Origin: CAYSLU01 sp964431965
GTDB lineage: Bacteria; Verrucomicrobiota; Kiritimatiellia; CAIKKV01; CAYSLU01
Direction of reading: 5' to 3'
Length of the DNA: 64,000 nt
Assembly: GCA_964431965.1 (NCBI GenBank)
Contig: CAYSLU010000014.1
Span: 9,359 to 73,358, forward strand
This document shows positions 1 to 8,631 of this stretch, in pieces (position 1 is the stretch's first letter; each line of letters begins with the position of its first letter). The notes under the pieces were generated by a model that was not told the DNA's origin, searched no databases, and saw nothing but the letters and a program-made list of their open reading frames with translations. The translations under genes were made by a program, and so were the position numbers.

Positions 1-501
1 ATTGAGGACGTTCCGCTGGCCAAGTGGAAGACGATCGAACTGCTGGGCTTCGAGCAGAAGTTCTCCGCGCAGGCGGCGGCGTGCGAAGAGCTGGAGACGA
101 TGGACAACGCGGACTTGTCCATGCGGGCTCTCCGCACGCGTGCCGCCCTCTACCGGGATCGTCTGGCCCGCTACGAGGATGCGATACGCCTGTTCAATCA
201 GATCAACGACCCTCCGGGCACCTCGTGGTCGATCGTGGACTGCTACGAGCGCTGGGGCAAGCCGCTCGAGGCGGTGAGCATGTGCTCCGAGATTGAGAAC
301 TTCTTTGAGCGCGACGCTCCGGTGGCGGGTTTGCGTAAGGCGCAGATTTGGGAGCGCGCGGGCGACCGCAAGAAGGCCGTCGGCGAGTGCCGGGCGACGA
401 TCAAGAAGTACCCGCGCCACCAGGTGTCATCGCAAGCGCACCAGATGCTGGAGCGTTACGGCGTGAAGACCGGCGGCGGCGTGTCGGAAGGCGAAGACTG
501 A
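1..501 (+). CDS. TPR-like repeat protein, 5' end outside the window
   Basis: The frame is open from the first base, so the N-terminus is missing and 166 residues are visible. The visible part is helical and reads as degenerate tetratricopeptide-type repeats, with stretches such as AIRLFNQI and a final unit containing AIKKYPRHQ. No enzyme motif, membrane segment or signal peptide is visible in this part. The stop lies 12 bases before the next TPR gene, which is followed in the same direction by an ExbB/ExbD set, so it is probably the upstream member of that operon. Function is unknown; a scaffold or periplasmic partner of the next gene is an inference. The repeat assignment rests on pattern only. 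Confidence 0.7.
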   Translation: MEDVPLAKWKTIELLGFEQKFSAQAAACEELETMDNADLSMRALRTRAALYRDRLARYEDAIRLFNQINDPPGTSWSIVDCYERWGKPLEAVSMCSEIENFFERDAPVAGLRKAQIWERAGDRKKAVGECRATIKKYPRHQVSSQAHQMLERYGVKTGGGVSEGED

Positions 502-513
502 GAGGACGGACGT

Positions 514-2724
514 ATGCGTAGACAAGGCATGTTGCAGATCGCGCTGATCGCGGGCGCACTGACGTGGGCTGGCGGGTGGGCCGGGGCGGTCCGCGCCGCG
601 CCGGCGGCCGTGGCGCCGGCGGCCGACGAGAACCAGGCCGACAGTCAGGCGGACAAGCTCCTGCAGCGGGGCATCGCCCTCGTCGAGGACCGTCAGGAGG
701 ACCGGGGCATCAAGCTGATTGCGTCCATCCCCCTGAACTTTCCGAAGTCAGATGTCCGCTTCAAGGCCGCTCTGTACATGGGCAAGTACTACTCGGGTAA
801 GGGCGAGTTCCAGGTGGCCCTCAAGAATCTGGCTCCCGTGGCCGAGGCCGATGGGGCCGATCCGGAGGAGCGGGCGGAGTCGCTGTACCGGATGGGCGTC
901 TGCCACTTCGGGCTGGCGGACTACAACCGCGCGCTGGCGATGGAGCGCCGGGTGACCGAGGAGTTTCCGTGGAGCGTGTTCGCGAATGAGGCCTACTACT
1001 ACATTGGGCTGGCCCACTTCAAGCTGAGCCACTGGCGCGCCGCCGTCGAGGCCCTGAAGCTGGTGGGCACCAGCGTGCCGCCGAACGCCAAGGCGCAGAA
1101 CTTCGTCGAGTCCGGCCAGCGCTTTTTTGTGAAGGTGCAGGATAAGGACCTGCGCGTCCTCGAGACCGTGGGCGGCTCGCTGTCGGTCGCGGTTCGGACC
1201 GAGTCCGGCGACACCGAGACGGTTCCCACCGCCATTTTCGACCGCGACGGCGAGACGTACGTGGGCTCCATCAAGACGGAGCTCGGCAAGGCCGTGCCGG
1301 GCGACGGGAGGATCCAGCTCAAGGGCGGCGACGTGATTCGGGTCGACTATGCGGACGCGAACACGCAGGAGGGGGCGGCGCAGGTTCAGCGGCTCGCCGT
1401 GTCCCGGGTGGTTTCCACGGCTGTCGCCGGGTTCATGGACGGCGCGTACCGCGAGTACGTGAGCGGCGTCATTGCCGGCCAGAACAGCTTCCTCCGCGTG
1501 AAGGACTTCGACGCCGATGTGTCCGACGCCAGGGACAAGGTGAAGGTGCGCGTCTACTCCCAGTACCGCGTGCAGAAGGAAGCGGCGGATGCCGCCGCCG
1601 CATCGGTGGCGGTTGAGGACGAGCCCGAGTTCGCCATTCGCGATTCCGTCGAGCTTAGCCTGGAGGAGACCGAGCCCCATTCCGGCTACTTCACCAGCAT
1701 GATGGTCGTGCAGGAGGCGAAGGAGGCGCCGGCCGTCAACCCGGCCGACGCCCAGCTGGCGGCGTTTGACAAGGACACCGTTCACATCGAGTACATAGAC
1801 AAGGAGCACAAGGGCGGCCTGACGGATCCCCGGACCGTGACGGCCCGGGCGGAGTTCCTGACCGGCCAGATCCAGGACGTGTGGATCGCGCACCGCGAGG
1901 TGAGCACCGAGGACCTGCGGGCGCGCAAGAACCTGATCGAGGCCCGCTTCTATCTGCGGCTGGCGCAGATCTTCCGCGACGTCGGGCTGCTGGCCCGCGC
2001 GTCGGAGAAGGCGGACATCGGCCTGGACAAGATCGACGACATTCTGCGCCGGTCCTTGCAGGCGAGCATCGGACAGGACGTGGTCGAGCAGTCCTACGAG
2101 ATCCGCTGGGAGCTTCAGCTCGCGAAAGGCGACCTCGACAAGGCGGTGGCCACCTGCCGCACGCTGGTGGCGCTGTACCCGGCATCCAGTCTGGCCGACC
2201 TCGCGCTCCTGCAGATCGCGCGGGCGAACGTCGATGCGAAGAAGCCTCAGGAGGCGATGCGCGTGCTGCAGGGAATCCTGAGCATGAAGGGCAGCGGCGA
2301 GCTCAAGGCCGAGGCGCAGTTCCTGATCGGCACGATCCTCGAGGAGAATGCGGCGCGGCGGCCCACCCGCGAGGACAAGCTTCGCGCCATGGGGCAGGCG
2401 ATCGAGTCGTTCAAGGCGTGTGCGGACAAGTACCCCAATTCACCGTTTGCCGGTCAGTCGCTCGGCAAGATTGTCGACTTCTACATCGAGCAGAAGGACT
2501 ACGATCGCAGCCAGGAGCTGATCCAGACCGTATTCCAGGACTTCCCGGATGCGTCGTTCCTCGACGAAATGCTTCTGAAGTGGGGCGTGGTCTTCGCGCA
2601 GCAGCGGCGCTACGACGAGGCCAAGGGCAAGCTGCAGCAGCTCGTGAACGAGTACCCGAACAGCCCCGCGGCGGGCCGGGCGCAGAAGCTGCTGGAGGCG
2701 ATCAACAAGAAGACCGAAGGCTGA
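514..2724 (+). CDS. Secreted TPR protein with central beta domains
   Basis: A 736-residue protein starting at ATG. Residues 1-28 are a signal peptide (positively charged start, hydrophobic core, Ala-x-Ala end), so it should be exported to the periplasm. TPR-like helical repeats occupy about residues 45-210 and again 470-735, with typical units such as AGRAQKLLEA near the end. Between them, about residues 213-280 and 329-446, are two beta-rich segments with the pattern 'D.D..VSD..D.V.V.V' and 'SGYFTS', resembling beta-sandwich repeats common in large bacterial surface proteins. It lies 19 bases before the ExbB-like gene. TPR proteins next to ExbBD units usually serve as periplasmic scaffolds. 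The exact role here is unknown. Confidence 0.8.
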   Translation: MRRQGMLQIALIAGALTWAGGWAGAVRAAPAAVAPAADENQADSQADKLLQRGIALVEDRQEDRGIKLIASIPLNFPKSDVRFKAALYMGKYYSGKGEFQVALKNLAPVAEADGADPEERAESLYRMGVCHFGLADYNRALAMERRVTEEFPWSVFANEAYYYIGLAHFKLSHWRAAVEALKLVGTSVPPNAKAQNFVESGQRFFVKVQDKDLRVLETVGGSLSVAVRTESGDTETVPTAIFDRDGETYVGSIKTELGKAVPGDGRIQLKGGDVIRVDYADANTQEGAAQVQRLAVSRVVSTAVAGFMDGAYREYVSGVIAGQNSFLRVKDFDADVSDARDKVKVRVYSQYRVQKEAADAAAASVAVEDEPEFAIRDSVELSLEETEPHSGYFTSMMVVQEAKEAPAVNPADAQLAAFDKDTVHIEYIDKEHKGGLTDPRTVTARAEFLTGQIQDVWIAHREVSTEDLRARKNLIEARFYLRLAQIFRDVGLLARASEKADIGLDKIDDILRRSLQASIGQDVVEQSYEIRWELQLAKGDLDKAVATCRTLVALYPASSLADLALLQIARANVDAKKPQEAMRVLQGILSMKGSGELKAEAQFLIGTILEENAARRPTREDKLRAMGQAIESFKACADKYPNSPFAGQSLGKIVDFYIEQKDYDRSQELIQTVFQDFPDASFLDEMLLKWGVVFAQQRRYDEAKGKLQQLVNEYPNSPAAGRAQKLLEAINKKTEG

Positions 2725-2743
2725 TCGGAAAGGAATCCGTTCC

Positions 2744-3400
2744 ATGCTGCGATACCTGTTGGATGGCGGAATGTGCATGTGGCCCCTGCTGGGGCTGTCG
2801 ATTGTCGGGCTTGCCGTCGTGTTCGACCGCTGGCGCGTGTTCAATCTCGCCAGCGTCGATACCTCCGTGATGCGGCGGCTCATTCTGCACCTCGTGGCGG
2901 CGGGCAAGGTGGACGACGCGGTGCGGCTGTGCGAGGAAACAAAGGGGCCGGTCGCCGCCATCCTGCTTGTCGGCCTGGATCGCTACCGGAAACTGCTCCG
3001 GCTCCGGCGCAGCAAGGACGAGATCGAGCTGAGCGTGACCCGCAGCATGCAGGACTACGCACCCCACGTGATCGGGGCGCTTGAGAAGCGAGTCGGCCTC
3101 CTGCTCATGGTGGGCAGCGTGTCGCCGCTCGTCGGCATGCTCGGGACCGTGACCGGCATGATCAAGGCCTTTGCGGCCATGGCCTCCGCCGGCGCCCTCC
3201 AGGGCAGCGTCGTCGCCGGCGGCATCGCGGAAGCGCTGATCACGACGGCTGCCGGACTGATCATCGCGGTGCCGGCGGTCATCTTCTACAACGTGTTCAT
3301 CACGAAGCTGGATCAGTACACCGCCAAGATCGAGGAGTCGGTGACCGAGTTTGTGGACTTTATCCACCTCGAGGCACCGAAGCCCGAGTCCGCCGGATGA
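2744..3400 (+). CDS. exbB: ExbB/TolQ/MotA-family proton channel subunit
   Basis: A 218-residue inner-membrane protein with three hydrophobic segments, at about residues 8-27, 112-140 and 160-187. This is the topology and length of the ExbB/TolQ family. The second segment carries the family signature region (SVSPLVGMLGTVTGMIKAF), and the third contains the conserved small-residue and Thr-rich stretch (ALITTAAGLIIAVPA). In this family a pentamer surrounds an ExbD dimer and uses the proton-motive force to drive an envelope partner. The next gene overlaps by four bases (ATGA), so translation is coupled. ExbB and TolQ cannot be told apart from sequence alone. No tolA, tolB or pal is visible nearby, and the operon partners suggest neither a classical Ton nor a classical Tol system. 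Confidence 0.9.
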   Translation: MLRYLLDGGMCMWPLLGLSIVGLAVVFDRWRVFNLASVDTSVMRRLILHLVAAGKVDDAVRLCEETKGPVAAILLVGLDRYRKLLRLRRSKDEIELSVTRSMQDYAPHVIGALEKRVGLLLMVGSVSPLVGMLGTVTGMIKAFAAMASAGALQGSVVAGGIAEALITTAAGLIIAVPAVIFYNVFITKLDQYTAKIEESVTEFVDFIHLEAPKPESAG

Positions 3401-3819
3401 AGCTCGCCCGCAAACCGAGGAAGATCGGCGACATCGACGTCACGTCGTTCTCCGACCTCGCCTTTCTCCTGATCATCTTCTTCGTTCTCACGACGACGTT
3501 TTCGCGCCCGATGGGCGTCGGAATCACGATTCCATCCCGGACGTCCGATCCGGAGAAGAAGTCGTCCGAGGAGGTTCCCACGATCAACGTGTCGAAAGAC
3601 GTGGTCCTGCTCAACAAGGACGAGGTCACGATGGTGGAGCTTCGTCGGAAGCTGGTGGATCTGAAGCTTCCGGAGCGCGTCGAGGCCCAGCGGATCGTGA
3701 TCCTCGAGAGCGCGGCAGACGTCCCCTATCAGCGGTACTTCGAGATCGTCACGGCCGTGGCGCATGCGGGCGGCATTCTGGCCTTGGTCGAGACGGTCGA
3801 GGAGGGGAAGAGCCCGTGA
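3397..3819 (+). CDS. exbD: ExbD/TolR-family biopolymer transport protein, copy 1
   Basis: A 140-residue single-span protein. A short basic cytoplasmic N-terminus is followed by a membrane helix at about residues 20-42, then a periplasmic domain. The helix begins with SFSDLAFLLIIFFVLTTTF; its Asp matches the essential membrane Asp of ExbD/TolR that carries protons. It overlaps the ExbB gene by ATGA and the next ExbD-like gene by GTGA, giving a fully coupled trio. It would act with the ExbB-like channel at the inner membrane. The periplasmic part (about 95 residues) has the size of the usual ExbD C-terminal fold. Confidence 0.9.
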   Translation: MKLARKPRKIGDIDVTSFSDLAFLLIIFFVLTTTFSRPMGVGITIPSRTSDPEKKSSEEVPTINVSKDVVLLNKDEVTMVELRRKLVDLKLPERVEAQRIVILESAADVPYQRYFEIVTAVAHAGGILALVETVEEGKSP

Positions 3820-4220
3820 AGATCAAGCGGAAGCTGCGGCGCGCCGCGTTCATCCCCACGGCTTCGTTTGGGGACATCGCGTTCCTGCTGAACATCTTCT
3901 TCATGGTCGGCGCAGTCTTCCTGCGCGAGGCGCACATCAGCAACATCACGCCGCCGAAGTCGCAGGACGTGAGCCGTGTCCGGGACGTCACGGTGAGCGT
4001 CGTCTACGACGGGAACGGCGATCTGTGGCTGCAGGGCTTGAAGTGCTCCCGCCAGGCGCTGGAGCCGGAAGTGACCGCGCTCCTCCAAGGACAGTCGGAT
4101 AAGACGGTGTTCGTGAAGATCGACCGGGACCGCCCGCAGCAGGAGTTCGGCGACATCCTGCTGGCGCTGGGCGAGGCTGGCGCGGACGTCGTGCTCATCG
4201 GCGATAAGGAAGGAAAGTGA
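3816..4220 (+). CDS. ExbD/TolR-like protein, copy 2
   Basis: A 134-residue protein starting at GTG, chosen because the four-base GTGA overlap matches the gene before it; an upstream extension of the frame would overlap exbD entirely. It has a basic N-terminus, a membrane helix at about residues 20-40 (SFGDIAFLLNIFFMVGAVF) with the conserved Asp, and a periplasmic domain ending ADVVLIGDKEGK. An Asn sits within the helix where copy 1 has Ile. Two different ExbD-type subunits in series are common in Bacteroidota and PVC operons. They may form a heterodimer inside the ExbB pore, which is an inference. Confidence 0.85.
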   Translation: MKIKRKLRRAAFIPTASFGDIAFLLNIFFMVGAVFLREAHISNITPPKSQDVSRVRDVTVSVVYDGNGDLWLQGLKCSRQALEPEVTALLQGQSDKTVFVKIDRDRPQQEFGDILLALGEAGADVVLIGDKEGK

Positions 4221-5182
4221 CCATGGACATCGAGACCACATGCTCGAAGTGCGGAGCGGCGCTGAAGCTGCGGGCCGCAGTTGTCGGCCGGACGATCCAG
4301 TGTCCGCGCTGCGGCGCAAAGACGGAAGTGGCCCGGCGAGCCAAACCCGCGCTGTCCGCGACCGCGGCGTCGCCAGACCAGACGTCCGCGCTGCCCCCGG
4401 TAGAGGCGGACGTCGTCGATGAGCCCGCAGAGAGCCCGGCGCCGAGCGCCCCCCCCCAGCCTGATGCTGACGCGGAGCAGCTGCGCGGGCTACAGGATCA
4501 GGTCCGGCGGATGGAGGCGGATCTGGAGGTGGCCCGTTTGCGCACCGAGGAATCCGATCGGGCCCGCCAGCAGGCGCTCGACAGCCGTTCGCTCGACCTG
4601 CAGGCCGCCCAGCAGGAAGCGGTTCAGCATCAGGCGACCGAGCTCCAGACGGCGAAGCAGTGCATTGCCGAGCTCCAAGCGCGGCTTGCAGCCGAGTACC
4701 AGAAGCGCATCAGTTCCTCCGCCGGGCGCTCCGCGGCGGAGATCGAGCGGGAGGTGCTCCAAGCCGGCGGCGGAGCGATGCCGGTGGTGGAGGACGAAGT
4801 GGCGGATCCGGACGCGCTGATCGCCGATATCAAGCGCTCGTCCTTCGGGCGCGACCTGCGCTCCTCGGTTCTGATCCACGCGGTCCTGATCGCTATCACA
4901 TCGGTCGGCCTGCTGATTGCCTGGGTGCGCGGAGCGCCACCGCCCACCAGTGAGCCGGACAAGTCTGGCCAGCCAGCGGCCACGAATGCCGTCCCGGCGT
5001 CTCGCGGCGCGGCCTCGGACTCGACCAATCCGGCAGCCGCCCGTCCGGCCGTTGCGCCGGCGGCGCGCTCCGCATCGGCGGAAGGGAGCGGCACGAGCTC
5101 GCTCGAGCAGGCTGTCCAGTCGCTTCCGTCCAAGAGTGAACTGCCCAAGGAATCCAGCGTCAGTCTCGACGGCGATCTCTGA
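4217..5182 (+). CDS. Zinc-ribbon, coiled-coil, single-span membrane protein
   Basis: The start is GTG overlapping the previous stop, or the ATG two codons later at 4223; a purine run (AAGGAAGGAAAG) precedes both. About 320 residues. The N-terminus carries a zinc ribbon of CxxC...CxxC type (TCSKCG and QCPRCG). An Ala/Pro-rich linker follows, then a Gln/Glu/Ala-rich coiled coil at about residues 95-170, a membrane helix near residues 212-236, and a low-complexity Ala/Pro/Ser tail predicted to be outside the cytoplasm. The order implies a cytoplasmic zinc ribbon and a periplasmic tail. Such zinc-ribbon starts are frequent in PVC and myxobacterial membrane proteins. No known function; position suggests a regulator or structural part of the ExbBD unit. 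Confidence 0.75.
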   Translation: MTMDIETTCSKCGAALKLRAAVVGRTIQCPRCGAKTEVARRAKPALSATAASPDQTSALPPVEADVVDEPAESPAPSAPPQPDADAEQLRGLQDQVRRMEADLEVARLRTEESDRARQQALDSRSLDLQAAQQEAVQHQATELQTAKQCIAELQARLAAEYQKRISSSAGRSAAEIEREVLQAGGGAMPVVEDEVADPDALIADIKRSSFGRDLRSSVLIHAVLIAITSVGLLIAWVRGAPPPTSEPDKSGQPAATNAVPASRGAASDSTNPAAARPAVAPAARSASAEGSGTSSLEQAVQSLPSKSELPKESSVSLDGDL

Positions 5183-5205
5183 GCATCCGTCGCTTCTTCC
5201 GACCC

Positions 5206-6999
5206 ATGAGGAATCGCTTCCAGAGGCTGACTCGCATGCCCGTCATCGGGATGTTGCTGTCGGCACCCGCCCGGTTGGACGGGTGGGTGGCCCGTCAGTC
5301 GGGGCGGCTGTGGCGGCGCGTCGAGCCCGCGTGGCGGTACGCGATCGATCGGGCCTATCCGAGGGTTTTGGCCGCCGTGAATGGGGCGGCGGCGTGGTCG
5401 GCGCGCCAAGCGCAGCCCGCTTTGAGGGTGGCCGTCCGGGCGGTCCGGCGGGTGCCATGGTCGTCCGACTTCGCCGTGCTGTCCGGCGCGGCCGCACTGT
5501 TCGCCCTGCTGCTGTGGACCCGGGGGCAGATCGGACTCTTGTCCATGCTGGGGCTGGACGAGGCGCAGCTGGCCGTCGTGCGGAAGCACGGCTTGGCGGG
5601 ATACCTGACCGTCGCCATGAGGCTGGCGCTGGTTGTAGCGGCGCTGAATGCAGTGGCCGTGGCGGCCACGCCGTTCCGGAACCGGGTGTGCTTCTGGCTG
5701 ATCAAGGCCGGTGCCGCGGGCTATGCGGTGCTGGTTCTTCAGGTGCTCAACGCGGCCTGGTGTCTGCCGTCGGCGCTCAATGCGGTCGACTCCGAGTTCA
5801 TGCCATCAGAGGTGCGGAATGAACTGTGGGTGCATGGAACGATCGTGTTGCTTCCGTTCCTGATTCACGCCGCCGGGCTCCTGTTTCTGCTCGTTCTGCG
5901 CTCGGCCTCGGCTTCGTACGGGTATCCCGGCCACGCGCCCCGCTGGGGCGACCGGGTCGTGGAGAGCGTCCGGACCCACGGCCGCGATCCCGTCTTCCGG
6001 AAGTCCGTCTACAAGTCTGCCGCCGTCCACCTGTTCTTCATCATCGTGCTGCCCCTGATGCTGTTCTGGTGGGGGTGCAGCCGCATGTCGCCCTACGCGG
6101 TGCCGAAGGGCAGCGGGCAGCAGGTTTTGCAGGCGATCAAGATCAAGAAGATCAAGAAGCCGAAGCTGGAGAAGAAGTTCGTCGTCAACATGAACACGGC
6201 GATTTCATTCTACATCCCGAAGATTGACGAAAGCGAAGTGCTGGAGGATGTGGACAAGGCCACGGAGGCCACCTACGAGGCCCAACAGACGGAAGGCGGC
6301 AAGCTGGGCGCGGGCGGGGGCAAGGAGGGGGGGTGGCCCAACGGCATGGACAAGGCGCGGGTGCGGTTCATCCGCCTCGAGTACGCCGGCGGCGATTGGG
6401 ATCAGGACATGGGCATCGGAGCCGACTACAACATGCTGGTGCAGTTCCACAAACTCACCGGGTTCAACATCGCGGCCAACACGGAGTCGATCCGCGTCCA
6501 GGATCTGCTGCGTTTCCCGAAGAACCGGGCGCCCCCGTTCGTCTACATGACCGGCGGCCTCAAGGGCAATATCACGATGAGCCAGTCGGAGATCAAGGCG
6601 ATGCGGAAGTACTGCCTCGACCTCGGCGGGATGGTGTTCGCGGACAACGGGGGCGGGAACTTCGACGGCAGCTTCCGGGCCTTGATGCGCCGCGTATTCC
6701 CGGACCTGCCGGTCGTCGAAATCGCGTACGACGACACGGTCTTCCGCTACCCGTACCAGTTTCCGAATGGAGCCCCTCCCTTGTGGCATCACTCCGGAAA
6801 CCGGGCCCTGGGTGTCAAGTACAAGGGGCGCTGGGTGGTCTTCTACCATCAAGGCGATGTGAACGATGCCTGGAAAGACGGTTACTCCGGTGCCTCGCCA
6901 GAGATCGCGATGCAGGCGTTCAAGCTGGGCGTGAACGTGATCAACTACTCGTTCAACCAGTACATGAGCCTGAACTTCGGCGATGGCGTGCCGCGCTGA
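5206..6999 (+). CDS. Polytopic membrane protein with C-terminal DUF4159 domain
   Basis: A 597-residue protein. Hydrophobic segments lie at about residues 85-112, 132-157, 160-186, 207-233 and 271-295. After the last one comes a Lys/Pro-rich stretch (IKIKKIKKPKLEKKF, about 310-325) and a Gly-rich linker. From about residue 360 to the end is a soluble domain with the DUF4159 pattern: MTGGLKGNITMS, then GGMVFADNGGGNFDGSF, then WVVFYHQGDVNDAW. DUF4159 is related to the glutamine-amidotransferase-like fold seen in BatA-type and Aerotolerance-operon proteins. The last helix followed by a basic linker and a periplasmic globular domain is the layout of TonB, and the gene closes an ExbB/ExbD operon. 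The TonB-like role is an inference. Confidence 0.8.
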   Translation: MRNRFQRLTRMPVIGMLLSAPARLDGWVARQSGRLWRRVEPAWRYAIDRAYPRVLAAVNGAAAWSARQAQPALRVAVRAVRRVPWSSDFAVLSGAAALFALLLWTRGQIGLLSMLGLDEAQLAVVRKHGLAGYLTVAMRLALVVAALNAVAVAATPFRNRVCFWLIKAGAAGYAVLVLQVLNAAWCLPSALNAVDSEFMPSEVRNELWVHGTIVLLPFLIHAAGLLFLLVLRSASASYGYPGHAPRWGDRVVESVRTHGRDPVFRKSVYKSAAVHLFFIIVLPLMLFWWGCSRMSPYAVPKGSGQQVLQAIKIKKIKKPKLEKKFVVNMNTAISFYIPKIDESEVLEDVDKATEATYEAQQTEGGKLGAGGGKEGGWPNGMDKARVRFIRLEYAGGDWDQDMGIGADYNMLVQFHKLTGFNIAANTESIRVQDLLRFPKNRAPPFVYMTGGLKGNITMSQSEIKAMRKYCLDLGGMVFADNGGGNFDGSFRALMRRVFPDLPVVEIAYDDTVFRYPYQFPNGAPPLWHHSGNRALGVKYKGRWVVFYHQGDVNDAWKDGYSGASPEIAMQAFKLGVNVINYSFNQYMSLNFGDGVPR

Positions 7000-7024
7000 T
7001 ACGTCCGCAGGAGCTGCGCAACAC

Positions 7025-8056
7025 ATGAGTGGCAAGAGCCAACTTCACTACTTCCACAGTTCGTTCGCCTTCTGCGTGGCCGCGGTCCTGGCCGGCTGGT
7101 TCATCGGTGGCTGGCGCGCCGTGGTGACTGTGGCGTTCCTGACGCTGCTTGAGACCACGCTGTCCTTCGACAACGCCGTGGTGAACGCCGGCATCCTCAA
7201 GAACTGGGACGATGTGTGGCGGCGGCGATTCCTCACATGGGGCATCCTGATCGCCGTCTTCGGCATGCGGTTGATCTTCCCGCTCGTCATCGTCGGCGTG
7301 GCGGGCCGAATGAGCCCGTGGCATGCGCTTGATCTGGCCCTGAACGCGCCGGACGAATACGGCCGCATCCTGACATCGGCTCAGCATCAGATTGCGGCTT
7401 TCGGCGGGACCTTCCTGATGATGGTGTTCTTCAAGTTCTTCGTCGCCAGGCACAAAACGAACCACTGGCTGCAGGCCATCGAGAGGCCGCTGACCCGGCT
7501 CGGCAAGATGGAGGCCATCGAGGGGGCGCTGTCGTTGCTCGCGTTGCTGCTGATCTCGCAGGTGCTGGAGCCCGGGTTGAGGGCCGAGTTCGTGATCGCC
7601 GGGGTCTGGGGGGTCGTGACGTTCATCCTAGCCAAGGGACTGGCGGCTCTGCTGGGGGGCGAGCATGCGGATGCGGGCCATCAGGTCGTGCGCCAGGGCG
7701 TCGCGGGGTTCCTCTACATCGAGCTGATCGACGCCAGCTTCTCGTTCGACGGCGTGATCGGGGCCTTTGCGATGACCAATAACCTGCTGATCATCGCCCT
7801 GGGCCTCGGCGCGGGTGCCATGTACGTGCGCAGCTTCACCCTGATGCTGGTGGAGCGGGGAACCCTGTCGCGCTACCGCTACCTCGAGCACGGCGCCTTC
7901 TGGGCCATCGGGGCGTTGGCGGTCATCATGCTGGCCAGCGCGCGGTACCACGTTCCCGAGATCGTCACGGGCGTCCTGGGGGCTCTGCTGATCGCGCTCT
8001 CGCTGTGGAGCTCGATCGCGGCCAACCGCACGGACGACCGCTCGCCGAGTGCGTAG
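7025..8056 (+). CDS. TerC-like DUF475 integral membrane protein
   Basis: A 343-residue protein starting at ATG with AGGAG 11 bases upstream. At least eight hydrophobic segments are visible. The family mark is a repeated acidic motif inside membrane helices, LETTLSFDNAVVNAGIL near residue 45 and ELIDASFSFDGVIGAF near residue 238, the internal duplication seen in TerC/DUF475 proteins. TerC relatives export metal ions (notably Mn2+) or support metal resistance and membrane-protein metallation; DUF475 itself is uncharacterised. It follows the DUF4159 gene by 25 bases and may be the last gene of that operon. An ion-transport role is inferred from family only. Confidence 0.8.
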   Translation: MSGKSQLHYFHSSFAFCVAAVLAGWFIGGWRAVVTVAFLTLLETTLSFDNAVVNAGILKNWDDVWRRRFLTWGILIAVFGMRLIFPLVIVGVAGRMSPWHALDLALNAPDEYGRILTSAQHQIAAFGGTFLMMVFFKFFVARHKTNHWLQAIERPLTRLGKMEAIEGALSLLALLLISQVLEPGLRAEFVIAGVWGVVTFILAKGLAALLGGEHADAGHQVVRQGVAGFLYIELIDASFSFDGVIGAFAMTNNLLIIALGLGAGAMYVRSFTLMLVERGTLSRYRYLEHGAFWAIGALAVIMLASARYHVPEIVTGVLGALLIALSLWSSIAANRTDDRSPSA

Positions 8057-8346
8057 GCCGACTCTGTCCTCGATGCGCCCCGAAACTGATCGCGCCGGGG
8101 CCGAACATGATCCGGATCGGGGCAGGCGGACCGCCTTCGAACGCCGTGCTTTAGCGCCTGAGTTCAGTCGTGCTTCGCTCTTGCCTTACCGCCCGACCTG
8201 TGAGAATCTCCTCCGCCATTATGCATTTCCCGTCAGGAAGTAAACGGATGATGCCCGTGCCGATGCGGTCCGACAGGTTCATCGCGGGTTGACGGTTGCT
8301 GATGTGAGCGACTGACGCGCGTCACCAAGTCAAGGAGGGTTCCAGC
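8057..8346 (+). other. Intergenic region upstream of the symporter operon
   Basis: 290 bases without a convincing gene. It holds several short palindromes: GATCCGGATC at 8109-8118, GGCGG-A-CCGCC at 8125-8135, and a 12-base perfect palindrome at 8313-8324. A TTGACG hexamer at 8289-8294 could be a -35 element, but I see no good -10 at the right distance. AAGGAGG at 8333-8339 is the ribosome binding site of the next gene. Confidence 0.5.
8313..8324. promoter_or_regulatory. Perfect 12-bp palindrome, candidate operator
   Basis: TGACGCGCGTCA is perfectly self-complementary and lies 22 bases before the start codon of the DUF485 gene, just 5' of its ribosome binding site and downstream of a TTGACG hexamer. 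This position suits a repressor site for the symporter operon. No known regulator family is recognised from the sequence, and a chance palindrome in GC-rich DNA is possible. Confidence 0.3.
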
Positions 8347-8619
8347 ATGGCAGCACTCGATTTCAAGGCGCCGGTGGCCAAGGAGCAGGAGGATGCGGCG
8401 GTAGTTGCCCATAACAGCCGCATGGGCGTCATTCTGTTCGTTGTCTACGTTGTCTTCTACGGCGGGTTCATGGCGCTTAGTGCGTTCGCTCCAAGCGCCA
8501 TGAGTCAACCGTGTCTGGGTGGCGCCAATCTCGCGGTCGTGTATGGCTTTGCCCTGATCGTCGCCGCGCTGGTTCTGGCGCTGGTTTACATGAAAGTCTG
8601 CCGCAAGGCGTGCAAGTAG
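8347..8619 (+). CDS. yjcH: DUF485 small membrane protein, symporter partner
   Basis: A 90-residue protein with a strong AAGGAGG ribosome binding site. Two membrane helices, at about residues 28-48 and 62-85, flank the family pattern: NSRMGVILFVVYVVFYGGF, then NLAVVYGFALIVAALVLAL. This is the YjcH/DUF485 family, almost always encoded immediately before an ActP-type sodium:solute symporter, as here (12 bases apart). Its molecular role is not established; it is presumed to be an accessory subunit of the transporter. Confidence 0.88.
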   Translation: MAALDFKAPVAKEQEDAAVVAHNSRMGVILFVVYVVFYGGFMALSAFAPSAMSQPCLGGANLAVVYGFALIVAALVLALVYMKVCRKACK

Positions 8620-8631
8620 GAGAGGGTTTCC

